DNA of 41,283 bases from Actinomycetota bacterium (GTDB taxonomy: Bacteria; Actinomycetota; Nitriliruptoria; Nitriliruptorales; JAHWKO01). This document shows, one piece after another, positions 25,695-34,451 of this stretch (position 1 is the stretch's first letter; each line of letters begins with the position of its first letter). A program made the translations under genes and the position numbers. The notes below the pieces were generated by a model. That model saw only the letters and a list, made by a program, of their open reading frames with translations. It had not been told where the DNA came from and did not search any database. The stretch is taken from positions 1-41,283 of the forward strand of contig JAHWKO010000006.1 of NCBI GenBank assembly GCA_019347855.1, given 5' to 3'.

Positions 25695-27332
25695 GTGACC
25701 AGCCGACGCGCCCGCACCTTGATCCCGGTCCTCCTCGTCCTCGTGGCCGGGGCACTGCGCGTCATGGCGCTCAGTCACCCGGATCGGATCATCTTCGACG
25801 AGACCTACTACGCCGAGGACGCGCGCTACTACCTGATGCAGGGGGTCGAGGAGGGCTTCGCGGTCCACCCGCCGGTCGGCAAGTGGCTCATCGCCGCCGG
25901 CATCCAGGTCTTCGGGGACGACGCGTTCGGGTGGCGGATCGCTGCTGCCGTCGCGGGCGCGCTCCTGGTGTTGCTCGTCTACCTGATGGCCGGTCGGCTC
26001 CTGCGGTGGCGCGGCGCGGCAGCCCTGGCCGCGATCCTGGCGGCGACCGATGGGCTGCTGTTCGTCCAGTCCCGGATCTCGATGCTGGACATCTTCCTCG
26101 CGATGTTCGTCGCGCTCGGGGCGTGGCTGCTGCTCGTGGACCACGACCACAGCGGTCTCGGCGAGGACCCCCGTGACCTCGCGCCGCGGCGGCCCCCCGA
26201 TGGCGAGGAGCTCGAGCAGCTGCGTCTGCCCGTGCAGGCCGGCGGCGCCGACGACGACCCGGGGCCCATCGGCGTGACCGATCCGGAGGTTGCGGGCGAG
26301 CGACCTCGGCGTGACCGAGGCACCACGCTCGACGAGCTGCCGACCCGCAGCCACCCCTACCGGTGGCTGGCGGGCGTCGCGTTCGGGCTGGCGATCGCGA
26401 CGAAGTGGTCGGGCCTGCTCCCGATGGCCGCAGCCGTGCTCATCGTGCTCGGTTGGGAGTTGGCGTGGCGGCGGCGCCTCGGACTGCAGCTGCGGACGGG
26501 GATCGTGCGCCTGTTCGCCTCCATGTTCCTCGTGTTCGTGCTCGTCCCGGCGGGCGTCTACGTCGTCTCGTACATCCCGTGGTTGGTGAACTACGCGCAC
26601 ACGTCCGAGGGCGACGACGTGTGCGTCACCGACGATGGCGAGCCGCAGGAGCCCTGCCACGTGTCGATCCCCGGCCGCCTCGAGGGCCTCGTCGACTACC
26701 AGGTCGCCATCTTCAACTTCCACCAGGACCTCGAGGCGGACCACCCCTACCGGGCGCCCGCCTACACGTGGCCGGTCATGGGGCGACCGGTCGTCTACTA
26801 CTGGGAGACCTGCAGCGAGGAACGCGCCAAGGGCGTGGCAACGACCAACGACGAGGGTGAGGTCGAGGAGCCCGAACCGTGCCGGGTCGAGCAGGGCAAC
26901 GCGGGCGAGATCATCGCCCTAGGCAACCCCGTGCTGTGGTGGTTCTCGCTCGTGGCGCTGGTGCCGTTGGCGATCGGGGCGTGGAAACGGGACCGGCGGG
27001 CGTGGTTCATCATCGCGTTCTGGGCCGTGCAGTTCGTCCCGTGGTTGATCGTGTCCAGACCGGCGTTCTTCTTCTACATGGTCCCGGTCGTCCCGTTCCT
27101 GGCGCTGGCGGTCGCGTACGCGGTCCGGTGGATCGACGAGGTCCGTGAACGACGGGCGCTGCGGCGTGGCCGGCCGCTGCGTGAGACCGCGACGACGCCC
27201 GGAGCGGTCGTCGGGGCGGTGATCGCCGTCCTGGCCGTGGCCGCGTTCGTGTACTTCTACCCCGTCCTCACCGGCCTCGAGATGGACCACGACGCCGTCC
27301 GTCAGCGCTGGTGGTTCGACAGCTGGATCTAA
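25695..27332 (+). CDS. pmt: Dolichyl-phosphate-mannose–protein O-mannosyltransferase
   Basis: A 545-aa polytopic GT39 glycosyltransferase that moves mannose from polyprenyl-phosphate-mannose to Ser/Thr of exported proteins. The first extracytoplasmic loop holds the catalytic FDETYYAEDARYY (Asp35-Glu36), followed by HPPVGKWL. About eleven hydrophobic helices follow, and the PMT C-terminal four-TM domain holds VVYYWETCSEE. An unusual hydrophilic insertion of about 75 residues (roughly 155–225, D/E/P/R-rich, HSGLGEDPRDLAPRRPPDG…) interrupts the transmembrane region. The GTG start lies 53 bp from divergent rsmI. The carbonic anhydrase begins ten bases downstream and is probably co-transcribed. 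Confidence 0.95.
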   Translation: MTSRRARTLIPVLLVLVAGALRVMALSHPDRIIFDETYYAEDARYYLMQGVEEGFAVHPPVGKWLIAAGIQVFGDDAFGWRIAAAVAGALLVLLVYLMAGRLLRWRGAAALAAILAATDGLLFVQSRISMLDIFLAMFVALGAWLLLVDHDHSGLGEDPRDLAPRRPPDGEELEQLRLPVQAGGADDDPGPIGVTDPEVAGERPRRDRGTTLDELPTRSHPYRWLAGVAFGLAIATKWSGLLPMAAAVLIVLGWELAWRRRLGLQLRTGIVRLFASMFLVFVLVPAGVYVVSYIPWLVNYAHTSEGDDVCVTDDGEPQEPCHVSIPGRLEGLVDYQVAIFNFHQDLEADHPYRAPAYTWPVMGRPVVYYWETCSEERAKGVATTNDEGEVEEPEPCRVEQGNAGEIIALGNPVLWWFSLVALVPLAIGAWKRDRRAWFIIAFWAVQFVPWLIVSRPAFFFYMVPVVPFLALAVAYAVRWIDEVRERRALRRGRPLRETATTPGAVVGAVIAVLAVAAFVYFYPVLTGLEMDHDAVRQRWWFDSWI

Positions 27333-27342
27333 AGGAGCTGAG

Positions 27343-27816
27343 TTGAGCGAGCTGGAACGGATCGTCAACGACAACCGCGCCTTCGAGGGCTTCGCGGGCG
27401 GCCGGCCGGCGCCGCCGGAACGGCACCTGGCCGTGCTGACCTGCATGGACGCACGGGTCCACCCATTGGACGTGCTCGGCCTCGCACGGGGCGACGCGCA
27501 CGTGATCGCGAACGCCGGGGGGCGTGCCAGCGATGACGCGCTGCGCTCGCTGGCGGTGTCGGTGGTCGAGCTCGGCGTCCGGGAGGTCGCGGTGATCCAC
27601 CACAGCCGGTGTGGCATGGCCACCGACGAGGGCGCGCTGGCCGACGCGATCGCCGATGCAGGGGTCACGCTTCCCGACGTGCCCCTGGGCGCGTTCGAGG
27701 ACGTCGAGGCGAGCGTGCACGAGGACGTCGAGCGGGTCCGTTCGACGCTGCCCGACGACGTGACGGTGGCCGGGTTCGTGCTGGACGTCGACGACGGGGT
27801 GCTGCGCCCCGTGTGA
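27343..27816 (+). CDS. Small beta-class carbonic anhydrase
   Basis: A 157-aa protein of the short beta-CA type. Zinc ligands are Cys34 (TCMDARV), His87 and Cys90 (IHHSRCGM), with the catalytic Asp36–Arg38 dyad and ANAGGRASDDALRSLAVSV. It interconverts CO2 and bicarbonate in the cytoplasm. The start is TTG at 27343, with AAAGGAG that overlaps the pmt stop and leaves ten bases between genes. The protein is shorter than canonical beta-CAs (about 200 aa), as in the Mycobacterium Rv1284-like group. It ends two bases before the convergent reductase gene. Confidence 0.92.
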   Translation: MSELERIVNDNRAFEGFAGGRPAPPERHLAVLTCMDARVHPLDVLGLARGDAHVIANAGGRASDDALRSLAVSVVELGVREVAVIHHSRCGMATDEGALADAIADAGVTLPDVPLGAFEDVEASVHEDVERVRSTLPDDVTVAGFVLDVDDGVLRPV

Positions 27817-27818
27817 CG

Positions 27819-28805
27819 TCAGCCGTGCCCGCGGATCGGCTGCGGGTGGTACAGCTCGCCGAGGTGGTCGAGCTCGTCGTCGCTGAGATCCACGTCGACG
27901 GCGGCCGCAGCCTGCTCGAGGTGCTCGAGCTTCGTGGCGCCGACGATCGGGGCCGTCACGGCCGGCTGGTGCAGCAGCCAGGCCAGTGCGACCTGGGCCG
28001 GCGTGACCCCCCTGCCCTCCGCCACCTCGGCGACCCGGTCCGCGATGTCGAACGAGGTGTCCCCGAAGCCGTACAGGTGGTCGCCGTACTCATCGGTCTC
28101 TGCCCGCGTGGTCCGACGGTCCCCGTCCCGCGTCCGCGTCCCGGCGAGCAACCCACGCGCGAGCGGGCTCCAGGGCAGCACCCCGACCCCGTGGTCGAGG
28201 CAGAGCGGCAGCATCTCGCGCTCCTCCTCGCGGTAGATCAGGTTGTAGTGCGGCTGCATCGACACGAACCGGGTCCACCCGTTGCGCTCCGCGACGTGCT
28301 GCGCCTTCGCGAACTGCCAGGCGTACATGCTCGACGCCCCGATGTAGCGCGCCTTGCCAGATCGCACGACGTCGTGCAGCGCCTCCATCGTCTCCTCGAT
28401 CGGCGTGGTCGGGTCCCACCGGTGGATCTGGTAGAGGTCGACGTACTCCATCCCCAGTCGCTCCAGCGATCGGTCGATCGCCTCGAGGATGTGCTTGCGG
28501 TTCAGCCCACGCGCGTTCGGGTCGTCGTCGCGGGTGGGGAAGAAGACCTTGGTCGCGACCACGACCTCGTCCCGGGCGACGTGCGTGCCGAGGAGGCGCC
28601 CCGTGACCTCCTCGCTCACCCCCGCCGAGTACATGTCGGCCGTGTCGAAGAAGGTGATGCCGAGCTCCAGCGCGCGCTGCACGAACGGTTCGGCGTCCGC
28701 CTCGTCGAGGACCCACGGACGCCAGTCGCTGGTCCCGTAGGACATCATCCCGAGGCAGATGCGTGACACCTTGAGGCCCGAGGTCCCGAGGTTGACGTGC
28801 TCCAC
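27819..28805 (-). CDS. Aldo/keto reductase
   Basis: A 328-aa TIM-barrel NADPH-dependent oxidoreductase. Motifs: VNLGTSGLKVSRICLGMMSY, FFDTADMYSAGVSEEVTGRLL with the catalytic Asp/Tyr, VVVATKVFFP with the Lys, LYQIHRWDPTTPIEETMEAL with the His, and NADP-binding PWSPLARGLLAG. It resembles the YajO/YghZ-like general aldehyde reductases. The start is GTG at 28803–28805 with GGGAGGAG six bases upstream. A longer frame to 28841 has no ribosome site. Substrate unknown. It ends next to the carbonic anhydrase and is followed upstream by an HTH regulator on the same strand. Confidence 0.93.
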   Translation of the reverse strand: MEHVNLGTSGLKVSRICLGMMSYGTSDWRPWVLDEADAEPFVQRALELGITFFDTADMYSAGVSEEVTGRLLGTHVARDEVVVATKVFFPTRDDDPNARGLNRKHILEAIDRSLERLGMEYVDLYQIHRWDPTTPIEETMEALHDVVRSGKARYIGASSMYAWQFAKAQHVAERNGWTRFVSMQPHYNLIYREEEREMLPLCLDHGVGVLPWSPLARGLLAGTRTRDGDRRTTRAETDEYGDHLYGFGDTSFDIADRVAEVAEGRGVTPAQVALAWLLHQPAVTAPIVGATKLEHLEQAAAAVDVDLSDDELDHLGELYHPQPIRGHG

Positions 28806-28861
28806 GGTCGCTCCTCCCGACGCGTGACCCCACCATGGCACGTCGCCGACGAGCGGGCGAC

Positions 28862-29665
28862 CTACGCGGCGTCCTCGGCCTCGTCGGCGAGACGCTGCAA
28901 CCGGCGGGCGGTCTCGGCATCGGCGGGGAAGAACGTCTCGATCGCGAGCTCCGCGACCGTGACATCGACCGGCGTTCCGAACGTGGCGATCGTCGTGAAC
29001 ATGGCCAGCTCGCCACGAGGGTGGCGGAGCCGGACCGGCACGACCACCGACCGGTGATCGACCGACGGGCGCGGCAGGGCCCGCACGGTCGGGTAGCTCT
29101 CCACCTCCTCCAGGAGCGCCCCCAACTCGGGGTCGGCGGACACCCTGGCGTCGTGCCGCAGCCGGGCGAGCAGGTGGTGGGCGAACTCCGCGAAGTTGAT
29201 GACCAGCGGGGCGAGCCCATCCGGGTGGAGGCTCATCCGGTAGACGTTCGGGGGCGGTCCCATCAGCTCCGGCGGGACCGCGGAGGCGAGGACCGCAGCA
29301 GCAGCGTTCATCGAGACGAGGTTCCAGTACCGGTCGACCGCGATCGCGGGATACGGCTCGTGCCCCTCGAGCACCTGGTCGATCGCCGCACGCACGACCC
29401 CCATCTCCGGGGCATCCAGCGGACGTTCGCCGTGCGCGGGAGCGAAGCCGGCGGCGACCAACAGCTCGTTGCGGTCCCGGAGCGGGACCTCCAGGTGCTC
29501 CGCGAGTTCCAACACCATCTCGCGGCTCGGCTTCGAGCGTCCCGTCTCGAGGTAGCTGATGTGCTTCGTCGAGACATCAGCGCGCAGCGACAGATCCAGT
29601 TGCGTGAGGTGACGGCGCTCGCGCCACTCGCGCAACCGCGTCCCGAAGGTCGTGTCATCAGCCAT
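28862..29665 (-). CDS. XRE-family HTH regulator with MmyB-like ligand-binding domain
   Basis: A 267-aa regulator. The N-terminal XRE helix-turn-helix (about 8–65) is FGTRLREWRERRHLTQLDLS then LRADVSTKHISYLETGRSKP. The C-terminal MmyB domain (about 95–260) is recognised by YPAIAVDRYWNLVSMNAAAAVLA, NVYRMSLHPDGLAPLVINFAEFAHHLLARL and a fatty-acid-pocket-like fold. Such regulators usually respond to a hydrophobic ligand and control a neighbouring enzyme gene. Here the divergent neighbour is a hotdog thioesterase, and the spacer holds a perfect 6-3-6 dyad. The aldo/keto reductase lies 56 bp downstream on the same strand. Confidence 0.92.
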   Translation of the reverse strand: MADDTTFGTRLREWRERRHLTQLDLSLRADVSTKHISYLETGRSKPSREMVLELAEHLEVPLRDRNELLVAAGFAPAHGERPLDAPEMGVVRAAIDQVLEGHEPYPAIAVDRYWNLVSMNAAAAVLASAVPPELMGPPPNVYRMSLHPDGLAPLVINFAEFAHHLLARLRHDARVSADPELGALLEEVESYPTVRALPRPSVDHRSVVVPVRLRHPRGELAMFTTIATFGTPVDVTVAELAIETFFPADAETARRLQRLADEAEDAA

Positions 29666-29700
29666 GGGGGCAACCTAACCGGGAGCGACCTCTGGCGTCT

Positions 29701-29715
29701 TCACCTCCGAGGTGA
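29701..29715. promoter_or_regulatory. Perfect 6-3-6 inverted repeat, candidate operator of the HTH regulator
   Basis: TCACCTCCGAGGTGA is a perfect dyad with arms TCACCT/AGGTGA and a 3-base centre. It lies in the 106-bp divergent spacer, 36 bp from the regulator ATG and 56 bp from the thioesterase ATG. Dyads of this size are typical XRE-family binding sites. Confidence 0.55.
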
Positions 29716-29771
29716 TGGACAGGTACACCCGCCGCGTCCACCGTGACAACACGCGATCGAGAGGACCGGAC

Positions 29772-30191
29772 ATGGAGGAGCGCGCACCGACCGACGGGAG
29801 CGAGGTGATGCGGGAGTTCCTGCCGCAGAGCCCGTTCGTCGGCCACCTGGGGATCGAGCTGTCGTCGCTCGGCGACGGCGAGGCGGAGCTCATGCTCCCC
29901 TACCGACCGGAGCTGGCGACCATGGGCGACGTGGTGCACGGCGGGGCGATCGCCACGCTGATCGACACCTCGGCGATGGCTGCGGCCTGGGCAGGGGCGG
30001 AGGTCCCGGAGCGGCTGCGCGGCGCGACGGTCTCGTTGTCCGTCGACTACCTCGCGCCCGCCGACGGTCAGGACCTCGTGGCAGCGGCGCAGGTCGTCCG
30101 ACGGGGACGCCGGCTCGTCAACGTCCGGGTCGAGGTCGCCGCCGAGGGCTCCCCGGTCGCGATCGCGATCGTCACGTACCAGATCGGATGA
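29772..30191 (+). CDS. PaaI-type hotdog-fold thioesterase
   Basis: A 139-aa acyl-CoA thioesterase of the PaaI/YdiI group. The core reads PFVGHLGIELSSLGDGEAEL, then MGDVVHGGAIATLIDTSAMA with the catalytic-loop G-D-x-x-H-G-G, then GATVSLSVDYLAPADGQDL and RGRRLVNVRVEV. It would hydrolyse acyl- or aroyl-CoA thioesters. The ATG at 29772 is preceded by GAGGA. Earlier in-frame starts fall in the operator. The stop overlaps an ATG of the next frame, and the following small membrane protein begins 11 bases later. Probably controlled by the divergent MmyB-type regulator. Confidence 0.9.
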   Translation: MEERAPTDGSEVMREFLPQSPFVGHLGIELSSLGDGEAELMLPYRPELATMGDVVHGGAIATLIDTSAMAAAWAGAEVPERLRGATVSLSVDYLAPADGQDLVAAAQVVRRGRRLVNVRVEVAAEGSPVAIAIVTYQIG

Positions 30192-30202
30192 GAGGAACCG
30201 TC

Positions 30203-30589
30203 GTGAACCGCACACTGCTCACCCGCACGCTCCAGCTCGACGGGGTCGCCAACGCGGCCGCCGGGGTCGCCCTGATACCGGCCGCAGGATGGCTGAGCGG
30301 CCCCACCGGGGTGGAGGCGATGCCCCTCCGGATCATCGGTCTCGTGCTCATCGCCTACGGGATCGAGAACCTCCTGGTCGCCAGGACCCCGACGCGCCGA
30401 GGTGTCGCCGGGCTGGCTGCCGTCGACCTGGTCTTCGCGGCCATCGCCCTGGTGGCGGCCGTCCTCGACCCCACAGGTGCAGCGACCGGGGTCCGCTGGA
30501 CCGTCGCCGTCGTCGCCGACCTCAGCCTCGTCATGGGGGTCGTGAAGCTGGCCGGTCTCCGGCGGTTGGAGCCCGCCGCCACGACCTGA
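30203..30589 (+). CDS. Small four-helix membrane protein
   Basis: A 128-aa protein with four hydrophobic segments (about 13–30, 40–58, 68–90, 98–118) and short basic loops, ending RRLEPAATT. It resembles the many small actinobacterial integral-membrane proteins of unknown function. The GTG at 30203 has AGAGGA seven bases upstream and is preferred over an ATG at 30188 that overlaps the thioesterase stop. The close spacing implies co-transcription with the thioesterase. No catalytic or binding motif is visible. Confidence 0.75.
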   Translation: MNRTLLTRTLQLDGVANAAAGVALIPAAGWLSGPTGVEAMPLRIIGLVLIAYGIENLLVARTPTRRGVAGLAAVDLVFAAIALVAAVLDPTGAATGVRWTVAVVADLSLVMGVVKLAGLRRLEPAATT

Positions 30590-30596
30590 GCCCGCA

Positions 30597-30612
30597 CTCA
30601 GCGGTCTCTCAG
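30597..30612 (+). promoter_or_regulatory. Direct repeats spaced 11 bp, candidate response-regulator site
   Basis: CTCAG occurs at 30597–30601 and again at 30608–30612, exactly one helical turn apart, within CTCAGCGGTCTCTCAG. OmpR/PhoB-family regulators bind head-to-tail repeats of this spacing. The site is upstream of the secreted protein–htrA–mprA–mprB block, so it is a natural candidate for autoregulation by the MprA-like protein. Confidence 0.45.
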
Positions 30613-30667
30613 GAACGGGGGCGACCCTCCTCCTTGTGATCGGACCAGACCACGGAGGAGGACCATC

Positions 30668-31138
30668 ATGGAGCGCAGCGGAAAGGTGAAGGCCGGACTG
30701 GCGACGACCGCCGTCGCGGGCGTCCTGGTGGTCGGCGCCGTCATCCCGGCGACCGCCCAGGACGACCCGCCGACCCCGCAGGAGGAGTCGAACGGCCACG
30801 CCAACCGGGGCGCACATGCGGACGCTTTCGCCGCCGCCCTGGCCGACGAGCTCGGCATCGACCGGGCCCGTGTCGACGACGCCCTGCGCAACGTCCGAGC
30901 GGACCTGCAGGAACAGCTGCGGGAGCGCCGACTCACCGCGCTCGAGGAACGGCTCGCCGACGCGGTGGAGGACGGGGACCTCACCCAGGAGCAGGCCGAG
31001 GCGATCCTCGAGGCCGCCGAGGACGGCGTCCTGCCGTTGGGACGCCACCACGACCGGCGGTTCCGTCACTTCGACGGTCCGGGTCCGGACGAACGACCCC
31101 ACGGCCGCACGAACGACGAGACAGGGGACACCCGATGA
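30668..31138 (+). CDS. Small secreted charged protein ahead of htrA
   Basis: A 156-aa exported protein. A signal peptide is followed by AATA-like cleavage after PATAQ (about residue 31). A helical, charged core (about 52–120) reads AFAAALADELGIDRARVDDA then LRNVRADLQEQLRERRLTAL, with an EEDG-type loop. The His/Arg/Asp-rich tail (GRHHDRRFRHFDGPGPDERP) could bind metal. RBS GGAGGAGG precedes the ATG. The stop overlaps the htrA ATG (ATGA), so it is coupled to the envelope protease. I do not recognise a named family. A periplasmic stress-sensing or chaperone-like role is only suggested by context. Confidence 0.7.
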   Translation: MERSGKVKAGLATTAVAGVLVVGAVIPATAQDDPPTPQEESNGHANRGAHADAFAAALADELGIDRARVDDALRNVRADLQEQLRERRLTALEERLADAVEDGDLTQEQAEAILEAAEDGVLPLGRHHDRRFRHFDGPGPDERPHGRTNDETGDTR

Positions 31139-32398
31139 CGAACACGTCCCACACCAGCACACCCACGCTCGAACGCCCCGAGGCGACCGAGCAGCCACCG
31201 TTCCGGGGGCACGACGCCGGACCACCCAGCAGGGCTCCCGAGGGCTCACGCTCGAGGGTCGCGACGGCCGTCATCGCCGCGGCGGTCTCCGCGGTGGTGA
31301 CGGGCGGCATCGCCAGCTGGACCGACGAGCCGGCCGCCACGCCGACCCCGCGTGGGGAGCCGGCGGTCGCCGTGAACGATCCCGCCGAGGGCGTGGGGAA
31401 CGATCCCGGTGGACTCATGACCGTGTCGGAGGTAGCGGCTGACGTCGCCCCCTCCGTTGCCGGTGTCGAGATCCTCAGCGGACCGGGCGGGCGCCAGGTC
31501 GGTGAAGGCAGCGCCGTGATCTACCGCTCCGACGGGTACCTCGTGACGAACAACCACGTCGTCGAGGGAGCCGGTGCGGTCGAGGTCACCCTCGCCGACG
31601 GCACCACCCACCCCGCCGAGGTGGTCGGGACCGACCCGACGAGCGACCTCGCGGTCCTGAAGGTGGACGCGACCGGGCTCCCGGCAGCGACGTTCGCGAG
31701 AGTGCAGCTCACGATCCCGCGGATCCTCGAACGCACGACGGGTGGCTGAAGACGGGCGACGTCGGTGTGATCGACGGCGAACGAGCTCCGCACCGACGGT
31801 CGGTGACACCGCCGTCGCGATCGGCTCGCCCTTCGGGCTCGAAGGCTCCGTGACGTCGGGGATCGTCAGCGCGCTCGACCGGACCCTCTCCGGCGGCGCG
31901 AACACGATGGTCGGGATGGTCCAGACCGACGCTCCGATCAACCCCGGTAACTCCGGTGGCGCGCTCGTCGACGACCGTGGACGCGTGATCGGGATCAACA
32001 CCGCGATCCTGTCCCGGTCGGGCAGCTCGGCGGGCATCGGGTTCGCGGTCCCGGCCACGACGGCCACATCGGTCGCCGACCAACTGATCGAGGACGGCCA
32101 GGTGCGGTGGGCCCGTCTGGGGATCAACGGCCAGGAGGTGGACGCGAGGGTCGCAGAGGCCTACGGCCTGACGATCGACCGCGGGGCGCTGATCGTCCGG
32201 GTGGAACCCGGCAGCGCCGCCCACGACGCCGGTCTCCAGGACGGTGACATCGTGACCGCGGTCGACGGCGAGCAGGTCTCCTCGATGGTCGACCTCGCCG
32301 CCGCGATCCGCGGGTACCAGCCAGGCGACCAGGTGCGTCTCACGATCGTCCGTGACGGTCAGGAGGTCGCGATCCCGGTCACGCTCGGCACGTACTGA
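31135..32398 (+). pseudogene. HtrA/DegP-like serine protease gene disrupted by an 85-bp insertion
   Basis: An envelope-quality-control protease gene of the HtrA/PepD type. The first frame (31135–31749) encodes a membrane anchor (about 42–60), NNHVVEG with catalytic His141 and SDLAVLKV with Asp171. It then goes out of frame after ATFA and stops. The second frame (to 32398) resumes exactly at [20 protein letters not shown] and carries the nucleophile in NPGNSGGAL and a complete PDZ domain ([23 protein letters not shown]…). Deleting bases 31701–31785 gives one uninterrupted 392-codon gene. A GTG at 31742 inside the insert could restart translation, but that product lacks His and Asp. As it stands the protease should be inactive, unless the interruption is an assembly artefact. 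The gene precedes an MprA/MprB-like pair, as pepD does near mprAB in Mycobacterium. Confidence 0.88.
31701..31785 (+). other. 85-bp insertion carrying an acyl-CoA synthetase fragment
   Basis: The segment lies between two copies of CGAG (31697–31700 and 31782–31785), consistent with duplication on insertion or microhomology repair. In the frame starting at 31704 it reads [42 protein letters not shown] matches the conserved hinge-region motif of AMP-forming acyl-CoA synthetases (x-D-G-W-x-x-T-G-D-x-G). This frame is unrelated to either htrA frame. Length 85 is 3n+1, which causes the frameshift. Confidence 0.8.
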
Positions 32399-32439
32399 CC
32401 GGTCCGGTCGGGCGTAGGCTCGGCCCGACGGGAGGGACG

Positions 32440-33119
<680 letters not shown>

Positions 33120-33123
<4 letters not shown>

Positions 33124-34451
33124 CGCTACGGACGAGGATCGCCGTCATCGCAGCCGTCGCCGTCGCGATCGCCGTGTTGGCCGCGTCGACCGGGATCTAC
33201 CTGGCGACGGCGCGGACGTTGCGGGATTCCGTGGACCGGTCGCTCGTCGATCTGGCCCGCGAGTTCCGGTCCCCGCGCCCGGGGCCCCGGGTGTCCGGAC
33301 CGCGCCCACCCGGCCGCTTCGGGGGCGCCGGGGGCTTCATCCAGTACGTGTCCTCCCGCGGGCAGGTGCTGGGGGCGCTCGACGTGGAACCGTTGCCCGT
33401 CGGCGAGCAGGTCACGGACGTCGCGGCGGGCGAGCGTGACGCGTTCTTCGAGACGGTGCGCGTGGATGGTGACCCGGTCCGAGTGCTGACGTTCCCCGTC
33501 GAGCGGGACGTGGCAGCACAGGTCGCGCGCCCGGTGGACGAGGTGCAGGCGACGTTGCGCACCCTGCGGCGCCGGCTCGCGATCGGCTCCCTCGGCGGTA
33601 TCGCGCTGGCCTCGGTCCTCGGAACGGCGGTCGCACGGCGGGCGACCCGGCCGGTCGACGAGCTCACCCGCCTCGCTGAGGAGGTCGCCACGACCCAGGA
33701 CCTCAGCCAGCGCATCGCCGTGGAACGCGACGACGAGATCGGACGGCTCGCCGCGACCGTCAACACGATGCTCGCGAACCTCGAGCAGGCGCGGCACGCC
33801 CAGGAGCAGCTGGTCGCCGACGCCTCCCACGAGCTGCGCACCCCCCTCACGAGCCTGCGGACCAACGTGGAGGTGCTGGCGGAAGCCGAGCGTCTGGACC
33901 CGGAGGGCCGGCGCCGGCTGGTCGGCGACGTCGTGGACCAGCTCGACGAGTTCGCGCGCATGGTCGGTGATCTCGTCGAGCTTGCGCGCGGCGACCGCCC
34001 CGTGCAGGCCGCGGCACCCGTACGGCTCGATCAGGTCGCCGGCGAGGTCGTCCGGCGCGCGACGACCGACGATCGGATCCACTTGAGGGCGATGCCGGCG
34101 ACGGTGGTGGGCGACCGCGACCGGTTGGAGCGTGCGATCCGCAACCTCCTCGACAACGCCCTGAAGTACGGCGGCGACGGGCCGCTCGAGGTCGCGGTCG
34201 AGCAACAGGATCGGGAGGCCGTCCTCCGCGTCGCCGACCGGGGACCGGGCATCGCACCGCAGTACCTCGACCGCATCTTCGACCGCTTCTACCGCGCCCC
34301 GGAAGCGCGGGGCGCTCCAGGTTCTGGGCTGGGACTGTCGATCGTCGCGCAGATCGCCGCATCGCACGGGGGTCGGATCCAGGCCGCCAACCGGGAGGAC
34401 GAGGGGGGCGCGGTCTTCACGCTCACCCTGCCGACCGACGACGTCGGGTGA
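33120..34451 (+). CDS. Membrane sensor histidine kinase, MprB-like
   Basis: A 443-aa kinase. TM1 is at about 6–30. An extracytoplasmic sensor region of about 120 aa follows, with a Pro/Arg/Gly stretch ([20 protein letters not shown]). TM2 is at about 160–180, then HAMP ([20 protein letters not shown]), then HisKA with phospho-acceptor His237 in [16 protein letters not shown]. The HATPase has N box [13 protein letters not shown]1 [11 protein letters not shown] box IFDRFYR and G2 GSGLGLSIV. It would phosphorylate the upstream regulator in response to envelope stress. The GTG overlaps the regulator stop. The 3' end overlaps the convergent transporter gene by 29 bp. Confidence 0.93.

Noticed and set aside
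31747..31749. TGA in the first htrA frame as a second selenocysteine codon
   Set aside because: The frame after this TGA is not protease sequence. The 85-bp insertion fully explains the stop.
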